DNA from: Gautieria morchelliformis
Lineage: Eukaryota > Basidiomycota > Agaricomycetes > Gomphales > Gomphaceae
Assembly: GCA_015179125.1 (NCBI GenBank)
Contig: WHVA01000146.1
Coordinates: 124,001-188,000, forward strand
Reading direction: 5' to 3'
DNA length: 64,000 nt
Of the stretch, positions 35,781-47,426 are shown one piece after another. The position numbers were made by a program, and so were the translations under genes. The notes below the pieces were generated by a model. It was not told the origin of the DNA. It ran no database searches and was given only the letters and a program-made list of their open reading frames with translations. Positions within the stretch are counted from its first letter, which is position 1; each line of letters begins with the position of its first letter.

Positions 35781-36377
35781 ATGACCCCACAAGCAGCTGT
35801 ATTTACGGGCGTTTTCACGAACCAAACCCAGCCGCTTCCAAGCCCCATCCGCAGTACAACCCCCAAACCTCCAAAGACCACGACAACTTCGCCTGGTGGC
35901 AGCCCCGCGAAACATAGCGCCACCCTCCTAATGTTAGCTCCAAAAAGCCATCGCCCAATCATCCGCGACGGAACAAGCTTCGATATGATTAACCACACTC
36001 ATCTCCTGTCCGTGTGGCAGTTCCGCACCAACCCGGCACCTTCTGGCGCCGTGTTCGCCGTCCGCTTCTCAGCCGACGAGTGGGTCCCAACAAGGCTCGG
36101 CGCAGATACTTATACGACATGGTCACCGGGGAAAGCCCTATACACGCGCAGCACGAAACCGTGCGAGTGGTGGAACACAACCCCCGCCATGTCCAATCCG
36201 AAACTGTACAGTACCAAAAACAACAACACAAGGAAACGCGACCCACAGTCCCCGGGCCCATCACGCCTGCGCAGCCAACGACGCAATATCCACGCGTGCG
36301 GTCTCGAATTCGCCGCGGAGGATAAGGCCGAGGACGTATGCAGGTTGTGGCACCTGGGGACGCGAGACATCGAGTAA
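35781..36377 (+). CDS. Hypothetical protein
   Basis: A 198-codon frame from ATG 35781. The N-terminus is rich in Pro, Thr and Ser. The middle, from SFDMINHTHLLSVW to GKALYTRSTKPCEWW, is well ordered and rich in aromatic residues. The end (GLEFAAEDKAEDVCRLWHLG) loosely resembles the last helix of PH/EVH1-like folds, but I do not claim that family. The first part overlaps another open frame (35330-35917), so the real 5' exon is unclear. A GTAAGG at 36373 just before the stop could be a splice donor, so the protein may continue. Its 3' end overlaps a segment repeated at 60.5-60.9 kb. Confidence 0.45.
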   Translation: MTPQAAVFTGVFTNQTQPLPSPIRSTTPKPPKTTTTSPGGSPAKHSATLLMLAPKSHRPIIRDGTSFDMINHTHLLSVWQFRTNPAPSGAVFAVRFSADEWVPTRLGADTYTTWSPGKALYTRSTKPCEWWNTTPAMSNPKLYSTKNNNTRKRDPQSPGPSRLRSQRRNIHACGLEFAAEDKAEDVCRLWHLGTRDIE

Positions 36378-36720
36378 GGGAAGACATTGTCTAAAGGTGA
36401 GCCGTCAAACCCGTATATACATCGACCATGCCCCTCCGCGTCACCGTCCAATTTATATCGAATCTCCCGTCGGAAATGGAACCACCTTGCACGACACGAC
36501 GTGGGCCGTACGGGGCGGGGTATGAGTGTGCGGGCCATGTGGGGGCTAGAGTCAGCAGAAGCTCGGGCAGGCTGGCACACGCACATCGCCCAGGCTTGGC
36601 ATCGGGGCGACGAGGTCGAGTGCGCGGTCGTCCTCTAGGCGGAAGTTTGGCGGGATGGGCGGTGTGCACCGTGCGGGTTCTGCTCTGGAGGGGGGGCGTA
36701 CGACATAGTGTCGTGGTGCT
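36340..36720 (+). repeat. 370-bp segment repeated in inverse at 60490-60860
   Basis: The reverse complement of 60490-60860 matches along the length, for example TTGTGGCACCTG, ACATTGTCTAAAGGT, GTATATACATCGACCATG and GGCGATGTGCGTGTGCCA. Neither copy shows clear terminal repeats. It may be a copied gene end or an unknown short element. Confidence 0.65.
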
Positions 36721-37715
36721 GTGATGAACGCGATCTGCTCAGCGGGTGTGACGAGGGACGGGGCGTCGGGGGGCGGGAAGGTCGTCGGTGGGGGCTCGAG
36801 GATGGGCTGGCGCGGGAGGTCGGAGTAGGGCTGGGTGGAGGATGCCGGACTGGCGGGGATGTGGGTCGGGGGCAGCGGGCGGGAGGAGGAAGGAAGGAGG
36901 CCATTACTTAATATGTAGCACGTGTGATCTACAATTCAATTATAGCGCATCATTCGGCAGAGCGCGTAGGGAGATACGGAAGAGGGTGAGCGGGAGAAGA
37001 GTTGCGAGGCGAGAGAAGAGCAAGGGTGGCGAGGAGCGAAGACCCAACACCCTCCCTGCGCCGGGAGCCTGGCGGTGCATGCGCACGGCCGTGGACACCA
37101 CCACGGGTACCTATTGCGTCACTGCTGACGGCGCTTCTCGATCAAGTTACGTGTGCAGATCGGGCCTCCAACTCCAAGTCCACCCACGTGCCATGTGGCA
37201 GCAGCCACTGCTTCATCCACGCGTGATCCACCGGTGAATAGGTGAGTTACCGTGCGCACTAACTCTTAGACCGTGATCAACGCTTCAGAAGCTCGCGCAT
37301 CTACACCTTGCCCGCATGACTTACCAGAGTTCCATTCCCACCATCCACCCTACGTGAGCAGATCTCCACCCGTCTCTGATTGGCTATTTCCTTTTGCATT
37401 CCGTCAACCTCCGAGTCGCTCTGAATCCCCGAGAATATTTCTGCGCAGCTGCGGTGCCTGCCTCAAGACCTGAAGGATATGGAGGATACGGGAATCGGAT
37501 CCACAAACAAATTACAGAAAAAAATGAGTCTCCATGCAACTTGTTCTCATGGGATTGGTACTCACGGTGAGATACAGTGGGATCCAATTCTTCCTGCAAT
37601 GTTCATTGCCAGCCGAGCTAAACTTAATGTGGCACGTCGGTCGGTTCCGTCACATCAAACTGATATAAGTCTAAGTGCACCGCGACACCACTCAGGACAG
37701 CACCACGACAGCGAC
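36721..37715. other. No gene seen; G-rich then mixed
   Basis: 36721-36900 is strongly G-rich on the plus strand and gives open frames on both strands through composition alone. The rest has only short frames. 37636-37715 matches the upstream region of the P450 at 52.9 kb. Confidence 0.5.
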
Positions 37716-39019
37716 ATGATTCCCTCCATCTGCCTGCCACTGCTCCTACTTAGTTCCTGTTGCGTGCCATTATTCGCCGATCCCTCAGTCGCTCGACCTC
37801 GCATCTTCCTGGACCAGCTCCTGGCCCTTGGCTCGTCGGTGATGTCGTCATATATCTACAACAAACGGAACTTTCACTTTATATAAACAGGAAATCTCCC
37901 TGAGCTACTTCGACCTGACTGATAAGAGTTGCTGTAAATGTATTTGGGTTTTATTCAAGCTTCGAGTGGAGCTGAATCGAGTAGAGTTCTGAATTCTGAG
38001 AGGACTGTTTGTTCTACGGGGACTATTTCGATCAGGAATCTTGAGACGGTGGAGAGGTGAAACTATTGTTATTCTTCTTCGACAGTTACATTTGTTTATA
38101 CTATTTAACTACTGGAAAGGACTCGGCGTCGATACGATACGTACGGTATGTGATGTAGAAATACAGGGGGATGTGGAGTGTGGACTGGAGTGAACTCTCG
38201 AGTGAATATTACAAGGTAATGCTAAGAGTTTATTGTACGCAAGGCGGTGGTCTGAAGGGACATGTGCGTGATATATAGGAGAAATCGTGGGGCCTCGGTC
38301 GGAGCCGCTCAGGGACGATCGGATGTTTATCGTGTCTTGGTCGCAACTGAATTGGTGCCTAAGCGGGGATCTGTGCCTCGGGTCGGTCTCTCGATCGAGA
38401 TTGATGGAATCGACATATGTAATGTGATAGTGACCGGCTTGGCGTGCCCTGTGCGCGTGCGTGATCATGTATTGGTCCGGCGTCGTGTGTATGCGAGTCA
38501 GGGGATTCGGGGGTATCTGTGTGTGGCTGAGTATAGACGAAAGCATAGGTTCTGGGGATCGTGATTCGGGCATGTCCGCATATCTTAGATACTGTCTCGG
38601 TGATGTCATTAATATCGTTTCTGGAATATCATAACACTGACAACATAGCAGAGGCAGAATTGGCATTGACCAAGAAGTATGGGACTGCTATGAAGATCAA
38701 GGGGACATTTGGGGTGTGTTCTTGGGTTGCTGCCAATAGGCATTTCCCCCTAATAGTGGCGAGTCCAGGTCGATGTACTTTTTACACCGGACCCAAAGGT
38801 ACTCGAACACCAGGCATATTCCATCATTTCAGTCGTCCTGAGCACGATGGAAGGCCATGCAGTACGTCCTCAACATCTCCGGGTACAACTTCCCTGAAAA
38901 CCCGCAATCAATCCCTGGATTAAAGCTGATTGTGGGCCCATGCATTCTATTGCTCAAGGTCCTCTACTACTTGCCATTCGCCATAACCTGCTTATACATA
39001 TCTTTTACGTAGGTGCTCT
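37716..39019 (+). pseudogene. 5' fragment of a P450 gene, broken by a solo LTR
   Basis: A duplicate of the first part of the P450 at 52997, including about 80 bp upstream. It has lost one base in exon 1 (AGTTCCTG against AGTGTCCTG), which shifts the frame after the signal anchor. A solo LTR (37920-38636) lies in exon 2. After it the copy continues through TKKYGTAMKIKG and YVLNISGYNFPENPQS. Similarity stops at about 39019, after the start of exon 4; two thirds of the gene are missing. Confidence 0.88.
37920..38636. repeat. Solo LTR inside the P450 fragment, TSD CTGAC
   Basis: Starts TGATAAGAGTTG and ends ATATCATAACA. Perfect CTGAC duplications lie at 37915-37919 and 38637-38641. Removing it restores alignment with the P450 copy at 53.2 kb. 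In reverse it begins TGTTATGATA, like the LTRs at 4980 and 58496, so the minus orientation is likely. Confidence 0.9.
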
Positions 39020-39389
39020 TGCCAAGAAAGCTCCGCCGTGATGGCCACTTAGTGTAGGCCATTGTTCACGGGCTTCGACATCTCATGATATTCCCTTTTA
39101 CTCTGACACGTGAAGAATTTCGGCTTCCCAGTTACATGTCTTGGATTGGTGGACAAGACCAACCTTACGACACCAGGCAGGGCGAACTCGATTATGGCCC
39201 ATTTGCGTTTGATGTAGGGTGCCTTGGCGTTCTCTTCTGCAAGCACTTTCAAGTCCATTTCCTTTCGCTGTGCGGTGCAGTCCTAAGTGGAGTGACTAAT
39301 CCATGTGCTCTGCCATAGCAATTTCCCCGCATTGTTTGCTCCGCTAATGGATCGACGACGCGTGATATCAGTCGCTGATTTACAGCTAG

Positions 39390-40060
39390 TCAAGCCCTCC
39401 AGTTCTTGGAAAGATTGGGCTCCGAGTTGACGGAAGAGCAACTGCAGTTTCCTGCGCCACCTGCAACCATTGCCTATCCCAGAAAAACCCTTTGAAGTGG
39501 TATCAATGGATTTTATCACTGAACTACCTGAAAGCAAGGGCTACGACTCCATCCTAGTCATTGTAGACAAGCTCACCAAATACGCCATTTTTATCCCTAC
39601 CACTTCTTCTGTGGATGAAGTCCACACCGCTCAACTGTTCTTTGAGCATGTTGTATCTAAGTTTGGAATCCCTAGACAAATCATCTCCGACAGGGACTCC
39701 AGATGGACAGGCACCTTTTGGAAAGAAGTTTGCAAGCAGCTGAGTATTAGAAGAGCCATGTCCACGGCTTATCACCCTCAGACTGATGGACAAATGGAAA
39801 TTATGAATCAGATCCTCGAAACGGCTCTTCGACATGCTGCACTCGGCTACCTCCTTTGCTCCTTCCTTCCTTCTCTACGGATTCACTCCTTTAACTCCCA
39901 GAAGTCTCTTGCATCCTCCTCAGGAATATGTGCAACGACCCCGATCAAGTGTGATCGGCTCACCTTTCCTAAATGGGAACACACCAAACACAGCGATCGA
40001 TCACCTCGTCTCTGAAAGTCATGAGGCCTCAGACTTTGTCGACGAGTTTCAGACTGACTT
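39390..40060 (+). pseudogene. Gypsy integrase fragment
   Basis: Shows the integrase core: PFEVVSMDFITELPESKGYD (first Asp), QIISDRDSRW (second Asp) and TDGQMEIMNQ (Glu region). A deletion near 39830 removes about 60 residues and shifts the frame; SATSFAPSFLLYGFTPLTP follows. It meets the minus-strand RT fragment head-on at about 40060. It may be the missing 3' part of Gypsy-E in inverse. Confidence 0.8.
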
Positions 40061-41851
40061 TTCAATAGCACTGAACACTTTGTCTAAATGTGTTAAGTGC
40101 TCTTTGAATGTCTTGGAGTAGATGACAATGTCGTCAATGTAAACCAGTGCAAAAATCCACAGAAAAGGTGCAAGAACTCCTTGCATGACTCTCTGAAAAA
40201 CTGCGGGACCGTTTCTATAACCAAAGGGCAACCGCCTGAAGTGGTATAGTCCCCGGTGTGTCCTAAAAGCAGTTTTATCCTTGGAGTTATTAGCCATTTA
40301 CAATTGCATAAAGCCAGCCAATGCATCCAGGGTAGAAAGCCAGCGTGATCCAGTGAGTGCTTGCAAGATTGCATCTTGCCTAGGCAGAGGGAATTCATCG
40401 GGTACAACTACTTCGTTAAGCTTTCGGTAGTCAATGCACATCCGAGGTTTTCCGTTTCTGTAGGATATCAGAGCAGGAAAGCCCCAGGGGCTCTTGGATA
40501 GCTCTATAACCCCTAGGTTAATCCACGCATCCATTTGCTTATCAATGATTTCTCTCTTTGCAGGAGAGGCATTATAAGGAGGGAGAGAAATTTCCTTAGT
40601 ACCAGGACGTAGGGTGATTTCTACCTTCGCATCATAATGTCCGAGTCTGCCGTCTAGGCCAAACGCCTCTTTGTGTGAAAGGATGACATTCTGAAGAGCA
40701 ATATTGTCAGATTTATTGAGTTCTGGAGAGAAGTCAATTTCGTCTAGCAATTGCTTTTCAGGAATTTCTGCCATAGGCAGTTCTTGGGTTTTGGGCCCTC
40801 CCAGAACAACTTCGTCTTCAGTTTCCGAAGCAGCAGCTAAAGATTGGTTCCCTGGCTCAACATACTGTTGTGCTAGGGCCCGTATGAGTCTGGCATGTGA
40901 CATGCAAGACTCTAACTGCTTCGGATCCATTCCTGCAGCTTTATCAAGCCAACTAGAAGGGTTTCTAACATGACCTAAGAGCTTTCCCTGATGTATGGTT
41001 ACAGGCTGTGAAGAAAAGTTGCACACGTGCAACCGGGGATTATTACGAGATACGATTGCATCTGTAATCCCATAGAAATCTTCAGGGCCTCTGTTGGAAT
41101 GAAGAACTTTCTCAACAAAGACTTTGTGACTGTTACCAGGGAAGTAAATGGATACTGGGACAAGAGATGCTGATTCAGGAGGAATCGTGACCGGATAAAG
41201 AGCCATGACGTTTGAGTCAGCTATGTGAGCCCTTTGTCTCTTCCTTGAACTTTTAAGGCATCTGTGGGCCTTAAACTTCGCTGTAAGCGATGCCAAGTTA
41301 GGAAGGGTTCTAACTTTAAAGGAACGACCAGATTCATCCTGCAAAGGAGTGCTGACTGAATTCTCAATCTTGGTTTTACGACCAGTATTCCCAAACAGGA
41401 GATAGCTGTCAGAACCTTCTCTGATTAGAGAAATTGAGTATTGGTCTGCAAAATCATTTCCAAGGATGATTGGAGCAGTCATGCCTTTAACGACATAAGC
41501 TTTGACTTCAAGTTGGACGGGGCCAGAGTCCGAGTCAAAAAATATGGGAATAGTGACATATCCCGAAATTTTAGATGAGCCAGTAACTTGAATCAAGTTG
41601 ACCTTCTGGCCCGTCTTAACCTTGGGAGGTTTTTCCATTGAATTGAGAGCAGCATGTGAGATTAGGGTGATATCCGAACCAGAATCAGCTATGAGAGCTT
41701 GTTGATTCCTTCCGTATTCACCCAACCAAACCTTGGTAGTGGAAGCTGAAGAGCCAAGAAATGCACAACGTGCAGGTCTGGACATAAACCTCCTGAGTTT
41801 AATCAAGGAGTTTGGAGCCCAACTTGTAAGGTTAAGATTCCTCAGATACGC
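40061..41851 (-). pseudogene. Gypsy-E protease and RT, truncated
   Basis: The frame holds a retropepsin (ALIADSGSDITLISHAAL; IILGNDFADQY), a long connecting region, and RT (GKPRMCIDYRKLNEV, STLDALAGFMQL, RRLPFGYRNGPAVFQR, ALVYIDDIVIYSK). A TAA near 40298 lies inside RT. RNase H and integrase are missing: the frame stops at KVFSAIEKS, where the plus-strand integrase fragment begins. The catalytic residues present are intact. Confidence 0.88.
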
Positions 41852-42966
41852 TCACACGTGTTTGGTGTCTTTCTGCAATCTTCTCCTTTCACGGGGAGTC
41901 AAAGTGTTAGACTCCCCTGGATTAGGTGAAGAGTTTCTACTCAAATTGGTAGATCCCCCCAGTTTGGACGCACACTCTACAGGGCTCTCTGCTTGTGTAA
42001 CAAGTTTGCAGTGAGCCTCCGGTGACTGAAAGGTTTCATGAAGATCCGATGGAGGTTCTTCAGATTCTGCTTCAGTTCCTGAGCTTATAGAGTTTACGTG
42101 GGCAGGGTCGGAGTCAGTTTTGTGTTCTGACTCGTGAATAGCTTCGAGGTATAAATCCTCATAAGCCACATAAGCATTATCATCTTCAATAGAGGTGTGA
42201 GCAAGACGGGTATGAGCTGCAGACCTTGCGTGTTTGCACTCATTATCCCAATGCTTGCTGCTACCGCAGTGCTTGCATGGCCTAGCTCCCTTTGATTAGG
42301 AGTAGCTCTCATAGACACATTAGAATCATCTTTTGGATACTTAGGAGGACCGAGTTTAGGTGACCATCCCACCAAATGAGATCTAGCGTCTCGGAACGTT
42401 CTGTCCGAAGAACTTCTAGAGTCAAATTGGGGTTTGGACTGTAATGTGTTCTCCAAACTTCTAATGCGTCTTTCCATACTGTCACCTGAGGTGAAAGGTG
42501 GATGAGACAAGGATTCCTCATGATACTTGATAGCAGACTGGAATTCAACAGCATCTGCACACCTATGAGCATCAATGACCGTATGCCAATAGGAGGGTGC
42601 CCTGTTCATGATTTCCATAATAGGTTCTGAGTCTGTCAGCTTACTGACAAGCCTCAGTAGCTCAGCCTTTCTAACATAATACTTGCTAGGAGTCTCATTA
42701 GAATGACTAGCTTCTCGGAAGGTAGCACGAGTAGCTCTTGCTTTCTGTCTGTCTAACCATGCTCGGTTCCTGTAATAAGCACCGATTACGTCTCTGATTG
42801 ATTTCCAATCAGTGGTGGCTTCTTGATGGTGCGACAAGGGTAAAGAAAAGAACCAATGTTCTGCACCCTTGCGTAGTCTCAAAGGGACAATACGTCCCAG
42901 CTGTTTGAAGACTGTAGCAGAGTTTTGAGAAAGATGATTCACTTTCAAAATCCACTGTGCCAACAT
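41852..42966 (-). pseudogene. Gypsy-E gag (capsid region and zinc knuckle)
   Basis: Capsid-like region (MLAQWILKVNHLS, AEHWFFSLPLSHH, AYYRNRAWLDRQK, PSKYYVRKAELLRL). After a one-base frame change near 42295 comes a CCHC zinc knuckle, CKHCGSSKHWDNEC, then an acidic Ser-rich region. TGA at 41852-41854 (CGA expected) separates gag from protease in the same frame. Confidence 0.85.
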
Positions 42967-42992
42967 GTCAGGGTTACCATCCCATTCAGGGA

Positions 42993-44502
42993 CTACATCA
43001 GGATGTAGTTTGTTATCAAAATATGCCTCCAGATTACTTTGGCAAGTAAAGCATCAATGTTAGGTTTACCACCTTTATTACCATCCCCCCGGTCCTGACT
43101 AGGGCCATTTCCTCCACCACCATCATCATCACCGTCAGGTGGGCCTGAATCACCAGGTCTGCCAGGCGGGTCACTTCTTCCTCCCGAAGGGAATGAAGGA
43201 AGTCTAGATGGATAATAAGAAGGAGTATGAGGCAGATCTGAAGACTCTTCATCATCTGAAGGTTCGTCTCCAGGGGGTCGCGCTCCTCCAGAAACTCCAT
43301 AAGTCCTATCAGGGACTACTGAAGTCTCAGGGATACTGAAGATAGTCCTTCTCCTGTTATCAGCAGGAGTTTGGAACAACTCTTCTAAGCCATCCGACCC
43401 AGTAAGCTTGGTCGGGTTCTGATTATAAGGTGAATGAATAGTTAAAGATGGTCTAGGCCCACGAGTGTAAGCCGTTGACTGTCTTCTTCTAACCTGATCA
43501 TGGTCTACTGGAAGACTACGCTCAGTATCACCTTGAGAGGTAATGGGGACATCTTTCTGGGGAAAGACTGGTTCACAAGCTACCCCGTAAAGGTCTAGAC
43601 ATGTGAGGGGGAGTGTCATGCGTGAAAGCAGGGGTCTCCTGAACAGTCTTAGCCGTTGCTTCATTGACATGCTTATCTGCTGCCAACTTTCTCTTCAAAG
43701 CATTATATGCCGCAGTGTAGCGCATGTGAAATATTTTGGGGTTGGCACTCATTTCCTCTAGGTCTGGTAATGACGGGGAAGCAAAGTCTTCCTTTGACGG
43801 TTTCCAGGTCCCTTTGGATTTTGCCACTGCATCCCAATAGAAGGCTAAGAAATTTTCAATATCTTCGTGCAAAGCGACAAAGATTATTTCCAGAGACTTA
43901 GCTTCCCACAGGGAGTCTGAAGGCCATTCCCTAGGTAGAGAAGGAATAGGCATAGGTGGAAGGTTTAAGTCCTGTAAGACACCCTTCTGGTCTTCTGCAA
44001 GACAGGTTAAGTGATCATGCAAGGTTTTATACTTAAATGGTTCAACGTAATATCCTATAGCACTCTGACCAGAGATACGACCAGGATGGCCAAGAAGAAC
44101 TGAGTCCAGCATAGCCATTTCGTATCTGAAAGCCTCTTCTGCTGCGCGAGATAGAACTCTAGGTGCAGGCACCTTAGAGTGGTCTATTGCAATCTCAGCT
44201 AAAGACAGTAAGTGGTCTCTTCTGATAGAAAGGTTACGATCGAACCGTAGCTCTCTCCTTCTACCTGCAGCCTCGAAAGACCTGAAGGGCTCAGAAGGCA
44301 CTATACAGACGTCCTTAAGGGACTCCTGTAAGGGGTATGCAAATGCCCATTGAACAGGTGACTGAGATGCCTCAGATTCATGAGCAAACGAAGTGTCGAG
44401 AATGCTGGCTTCAGCCTCCTGAGGAGTATCCTCCAATGGATCCTCCAATGGATTGTTAGTAGGTGTGACAGAGTCACAATGATGAATAGTAGGTGATGAC
44501 AT
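42993..44502 (-). pseudogene. Gypsy-E gag N-terminal region
   Basis: Starts at ATG 44502 (MSSPTIHHCDSV). The first 309 codons are open and predict mainly helices (RDHLLSLAEIAIDHSK, LEEMSANPKIFHMRYT). A frame change near 43600 leads to a Pro/Gly/Asp-rich linker (PPDGDDDGGGGNGPSQDRGD) ending in NIDALLAK. Another frame change near 43020 leads into the capsid region. I do not recognise the N-terminal domain outside Gypsy elements. Confidence 0.75.
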
Positions 44503-44762
44503 ACCCGAGTTTCTAAAAGAAGCGAGTTTGTCACGAGGACGAAACGATTCAAAATGAGGTGCGGGTAGGTTCGGTGTTGAGCAAGGGTTGAGATAAGGTA
44601 AAGATAAGTTCTGTCTATTGAAAGTTTTCCTAAGGAAGCTTCTAAAGAGTGGGACACAAAGTTAAGCATGGACTGTGTTATTGCGGGTTTGGACATTCCA
44701 GCAATGGTAGTAAATTCTACACTCGAAACGCTGCTAAGCGATTCCCAGAACGTCCACCAGTG

Positions 44763-45639
44763 TTTTGAAACCCTTCAAGACTTTGGTGTTATTGCTAACA
44801 CTTCAATCTATCAGTACTTGTCGTTTACGAGACTCAAAGAATATTAAACAATGCTGCAGCACAACTCCAGAAATAATTTACTGAACAATAAACTAAAAGA
44901 CTGTAGGCTCAAGGACACTATCGGGGTCCAAGCGTATTCCAAAATATAAAGGAATGTACTTAGCAGGCGAGTTTATAAATGGACTGCCCTGATAATCTAC
45001 TAGCGCATAGCAATAAAACGAGGGACGAGTTTTGTGAACAAAGCGACTTGTGAAAGTCTCTAATCAGGAAAATCAACTGACTAGATCGTCTCGGGTACTG
45101 AAGTGCAAATGGCAAGACTTTCAATTGACAGACTCACTCTGTAGAATTACACCTGGAGGATTAGTCCAAGTGGCTAAGCAGTAAAGTAACTACTTAACAA
45201 GGAATTAGACACTAAAGTAAGTGAATAACCCTAGCTGGGATTAGCAGCTTAGTAAGATGCAAGTCACATGAGGTCACATGTAGGATAGAAGATGGGTAGA
45301 TTGGCTGATGAAAGGCAGGCAAAAAGGGCCTCCTTTTATATCGTATTGTACAGATGCTTAACTAAGCGGTAGGACCTTCTATCTATTAATGGAATGGGGG
45401 AATGAGTCACGAAGAAGCTTTTGGAGGGTGTGGGAAGGTTCTGTCTGACTCATAATGACTCACAGTGACTGAAAATGACTCCTACTGGTGACTCCACTAG
45501 GTTTTCCACCAATCAAGGCTTGATTTGTCAGGAATGAGTCATTAATTGGGCCCATGTGATTCATGACAGCTTGGGTGAGTCATGTGCATATGACTCACCA
45601 AGGTGTGCATGAGTCAGTTGAGTCATTGAGGCTGTACAA
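44763..45639 (-). repeat. Putative 5' LTR of Gypsy-E
   Basis: On the minus strand the region before gag ends TTTCAAAACA (44763), followed by CTGGTGGACG, a plausible primer-binding site with the TGG start complementary to tRNA CCA ends. A possible LTR start is TGTACAGCC at 45639. No second LTR survives, so the ends are not proven. Confidence 0.45.
45403..45625. promoter_or_regulatory. Cluster of eight TGASTCA (AP-1/Gcn4-type) sites
   Basis: Exact TGAGTCA or TGACTCA at 45403, 45446, 45456, 45535, 45576, 45591, 45610 and 45619. By base composition alone about 0.03 would be expected in this length. In fungi this 7-mer is the classic site for Gcn4/AP-1-type bZIP factors. The position fits the U3 of the Gypsy-E LTR. 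Confidence 0.85.
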
Positions 45640-46461
45640 GCAAATGACTAGGCTTTTCAAACTCAGAGGCTGAGTCTGAAGGAGCCACCTGACCGGATTT
45701 GTGGGTGACCACGGGCGCACAAGCCATGAGCGATGCAAGCGTCCGGTCGGAGTTTGAAATCAAAACTCCGAAACAGAGTTGTGGGGACATGTGTATCCAC
45801 AACTCTGCTGCACAGAAATAAGTGAGTTTGAGTGAAGACAGCCTCGGAAAAATAGGTAGAATTCATCGTTAATTAGAGGGATGTTTGAATAGGCCTTATG
45901 AGGACAGTAGACATTTTTATATGTACGAGCATTCATAAAAAAATTCAGAATGTACTGCCGGAGTCGTGAAGAGCGAGAATTTATATACAGACATACCCCC
46001 GCAGACAGAAATTGCACGCAATCTGTATATGACACATGATGCCTCAACGGAGAATGGGGGAACAAGCTAGGCAGGAGTGATGAGGTGTGGCGAAAATAAT
46101 AGCACATAAACGTCTCCACACTCCTCCTCCACGAAATGCGAAAGGGGTTGCACCATACAGCAAGTGGGGACCGGAGCTACAACCGGCGCACGGAACGACG
46201 GAAGCAACAGAAAAGGCAATCAATGGAAGCATCCAGCGCCAAACTCCGATTGGAAGGACAGCGGCAAGTTGCCAAGATCTACATAGCCAGGAATGTTAGG
46301 GATTGTTCACAAAGTAGCTACCTATTTATGAACATTTACTAGTAGTTGATTAGTTTCAAATGTCCTCAAGAAAGGTTGCATTAATATTTCTATGCTACAC
46401 TCACTTTGGGTCCACAAGATACAACAATCTCTGGATAGTTTAGCTAAGAATCACCCACGGT

Positions 46462-46534
46462 CACATGACTATCACATGACCTCAAAAACAGCTCAAAGTC
46501 ACCTGATCATCCACAGTCACCTGACAATCACCTG
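46462..46534. promoter_or_regulatory. Array of five TCACNTGA E-box-like sites
   Basis: CACATG or CACCTG cores at 46462, 46473, 46500, 46518 and 46529, most in the form TCAC(A/C)TGA. It lies in a repeat also found at 48360-48540. Confidence 0.6.
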
Positions 46535-46850
46535 ACCTCTAGACTCGAACCCAGTCCCGCAATGGTAACGATTAGAAGATAGTCATTCTGAAGGTTACCA
46601 GAGGGACTGGTGGAACTTATGAGGTGCGTCGCGGAGTGCCATCTCTGCTTGAAATCTTTTATGGGGACTTAGAATTTTCAGGCGTGTCCCACTGCCACGC
46701 TCGCTGTACTGCCTTCCAATCTGGCTTTGGCCCCTCAGACCCTTCACCAAACCTTGGTATTTAGCTGAATCTGTACCCTGGTGTACTTGGTTTCATCATA
46801 TCTGCCTGATCTTGCGCCAGGCTGCTGTGCCCGCTATCATACTGGGCGCA

Positions 46851-47186
46851 ATGCATCCTCTGTGCACAGAGCCTGATATTCCTGATGGGTTCTCATCTGA
46901 ACCTGAAGACACGGACACGCTGACATCATCAGACCGCACACTGACCGGTTTTCTAAGTACTCCAACCAGGGGATCTTCCTCACCTCCGGTTTCCCAACAT
47001 GCCCCTTCTTCCCCAATTAGCATCCTCGGCTCTCCTCTTAAGCGGAAATGTGGCAGACCTACAGGGACTCAAAAACTGCAAAAGCAGGCTGAAAAGTCCA
47101 TTAACGCAGAGGAGGTGAAGGCGTTCCGGCAGTTGGAAAGGGAATGGCGCGAGCGTCACCAGAGTGAGGTTTGGAAGGAGGTGTGA
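46851..47186 (+). CDS. Small ORF with AT-hook-like motif
   Basis: 111 codons from the ATG at 46851. An acidic Ser/Thr/Pro-rich first half is followed by KRKCGRPTGTQK, which resembles an AT-hook (core GRP in a basic context; AT-hooks bind the minor groove of AT-rich DNA). The C-terminus is a charged helix (RQLEREWRERHQSEVW). It lies head to head with the helicase fragment and may be one exon of a longer gene. The family is not recognised. Confidence 0.45.
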   Translation: MHPLCTEPDIPDGFSSEPEDTDTLTSSDRTLTGFLSTPTRGSSSPPVSQHAPSSPISILGSPLKRKCGRPTGTQKLQKQAEKSINAEEVKAFRQLEREWRERHQSEVWKEV

Positions 47187-47426
47187 GGGCAACACTAATG
47201 ACGAAGCCACAACCAAAGATACTCAAGGAGATAAGAGCCGATACTAGGACAATGACCAACTGTGTAGTGGGTATCCTCAGTTTATAACTCTAGCAACGAT
47301 AGATACATGGGGACTTGCCTGTGTAGTGGGTATCCTCAGAGATCAAGCTGAGGAAACGCCACCACACGGGCTACAGTCTTATAGCGCTGGCAAGGCTTAC
47401 ATAATAGGGGAGACGGAAACTTGTAG

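Noticed and set aside
36635..37237. Overlapping frames on both strands
   Set aside because: Strong G/C strand bias keeps them open; no motif was recognised.
38109..38666. A 185-codon minus-strand frame
   Set aside because: It lies almost wholly within the solo LTR at 37920-38636 and crosses its end.
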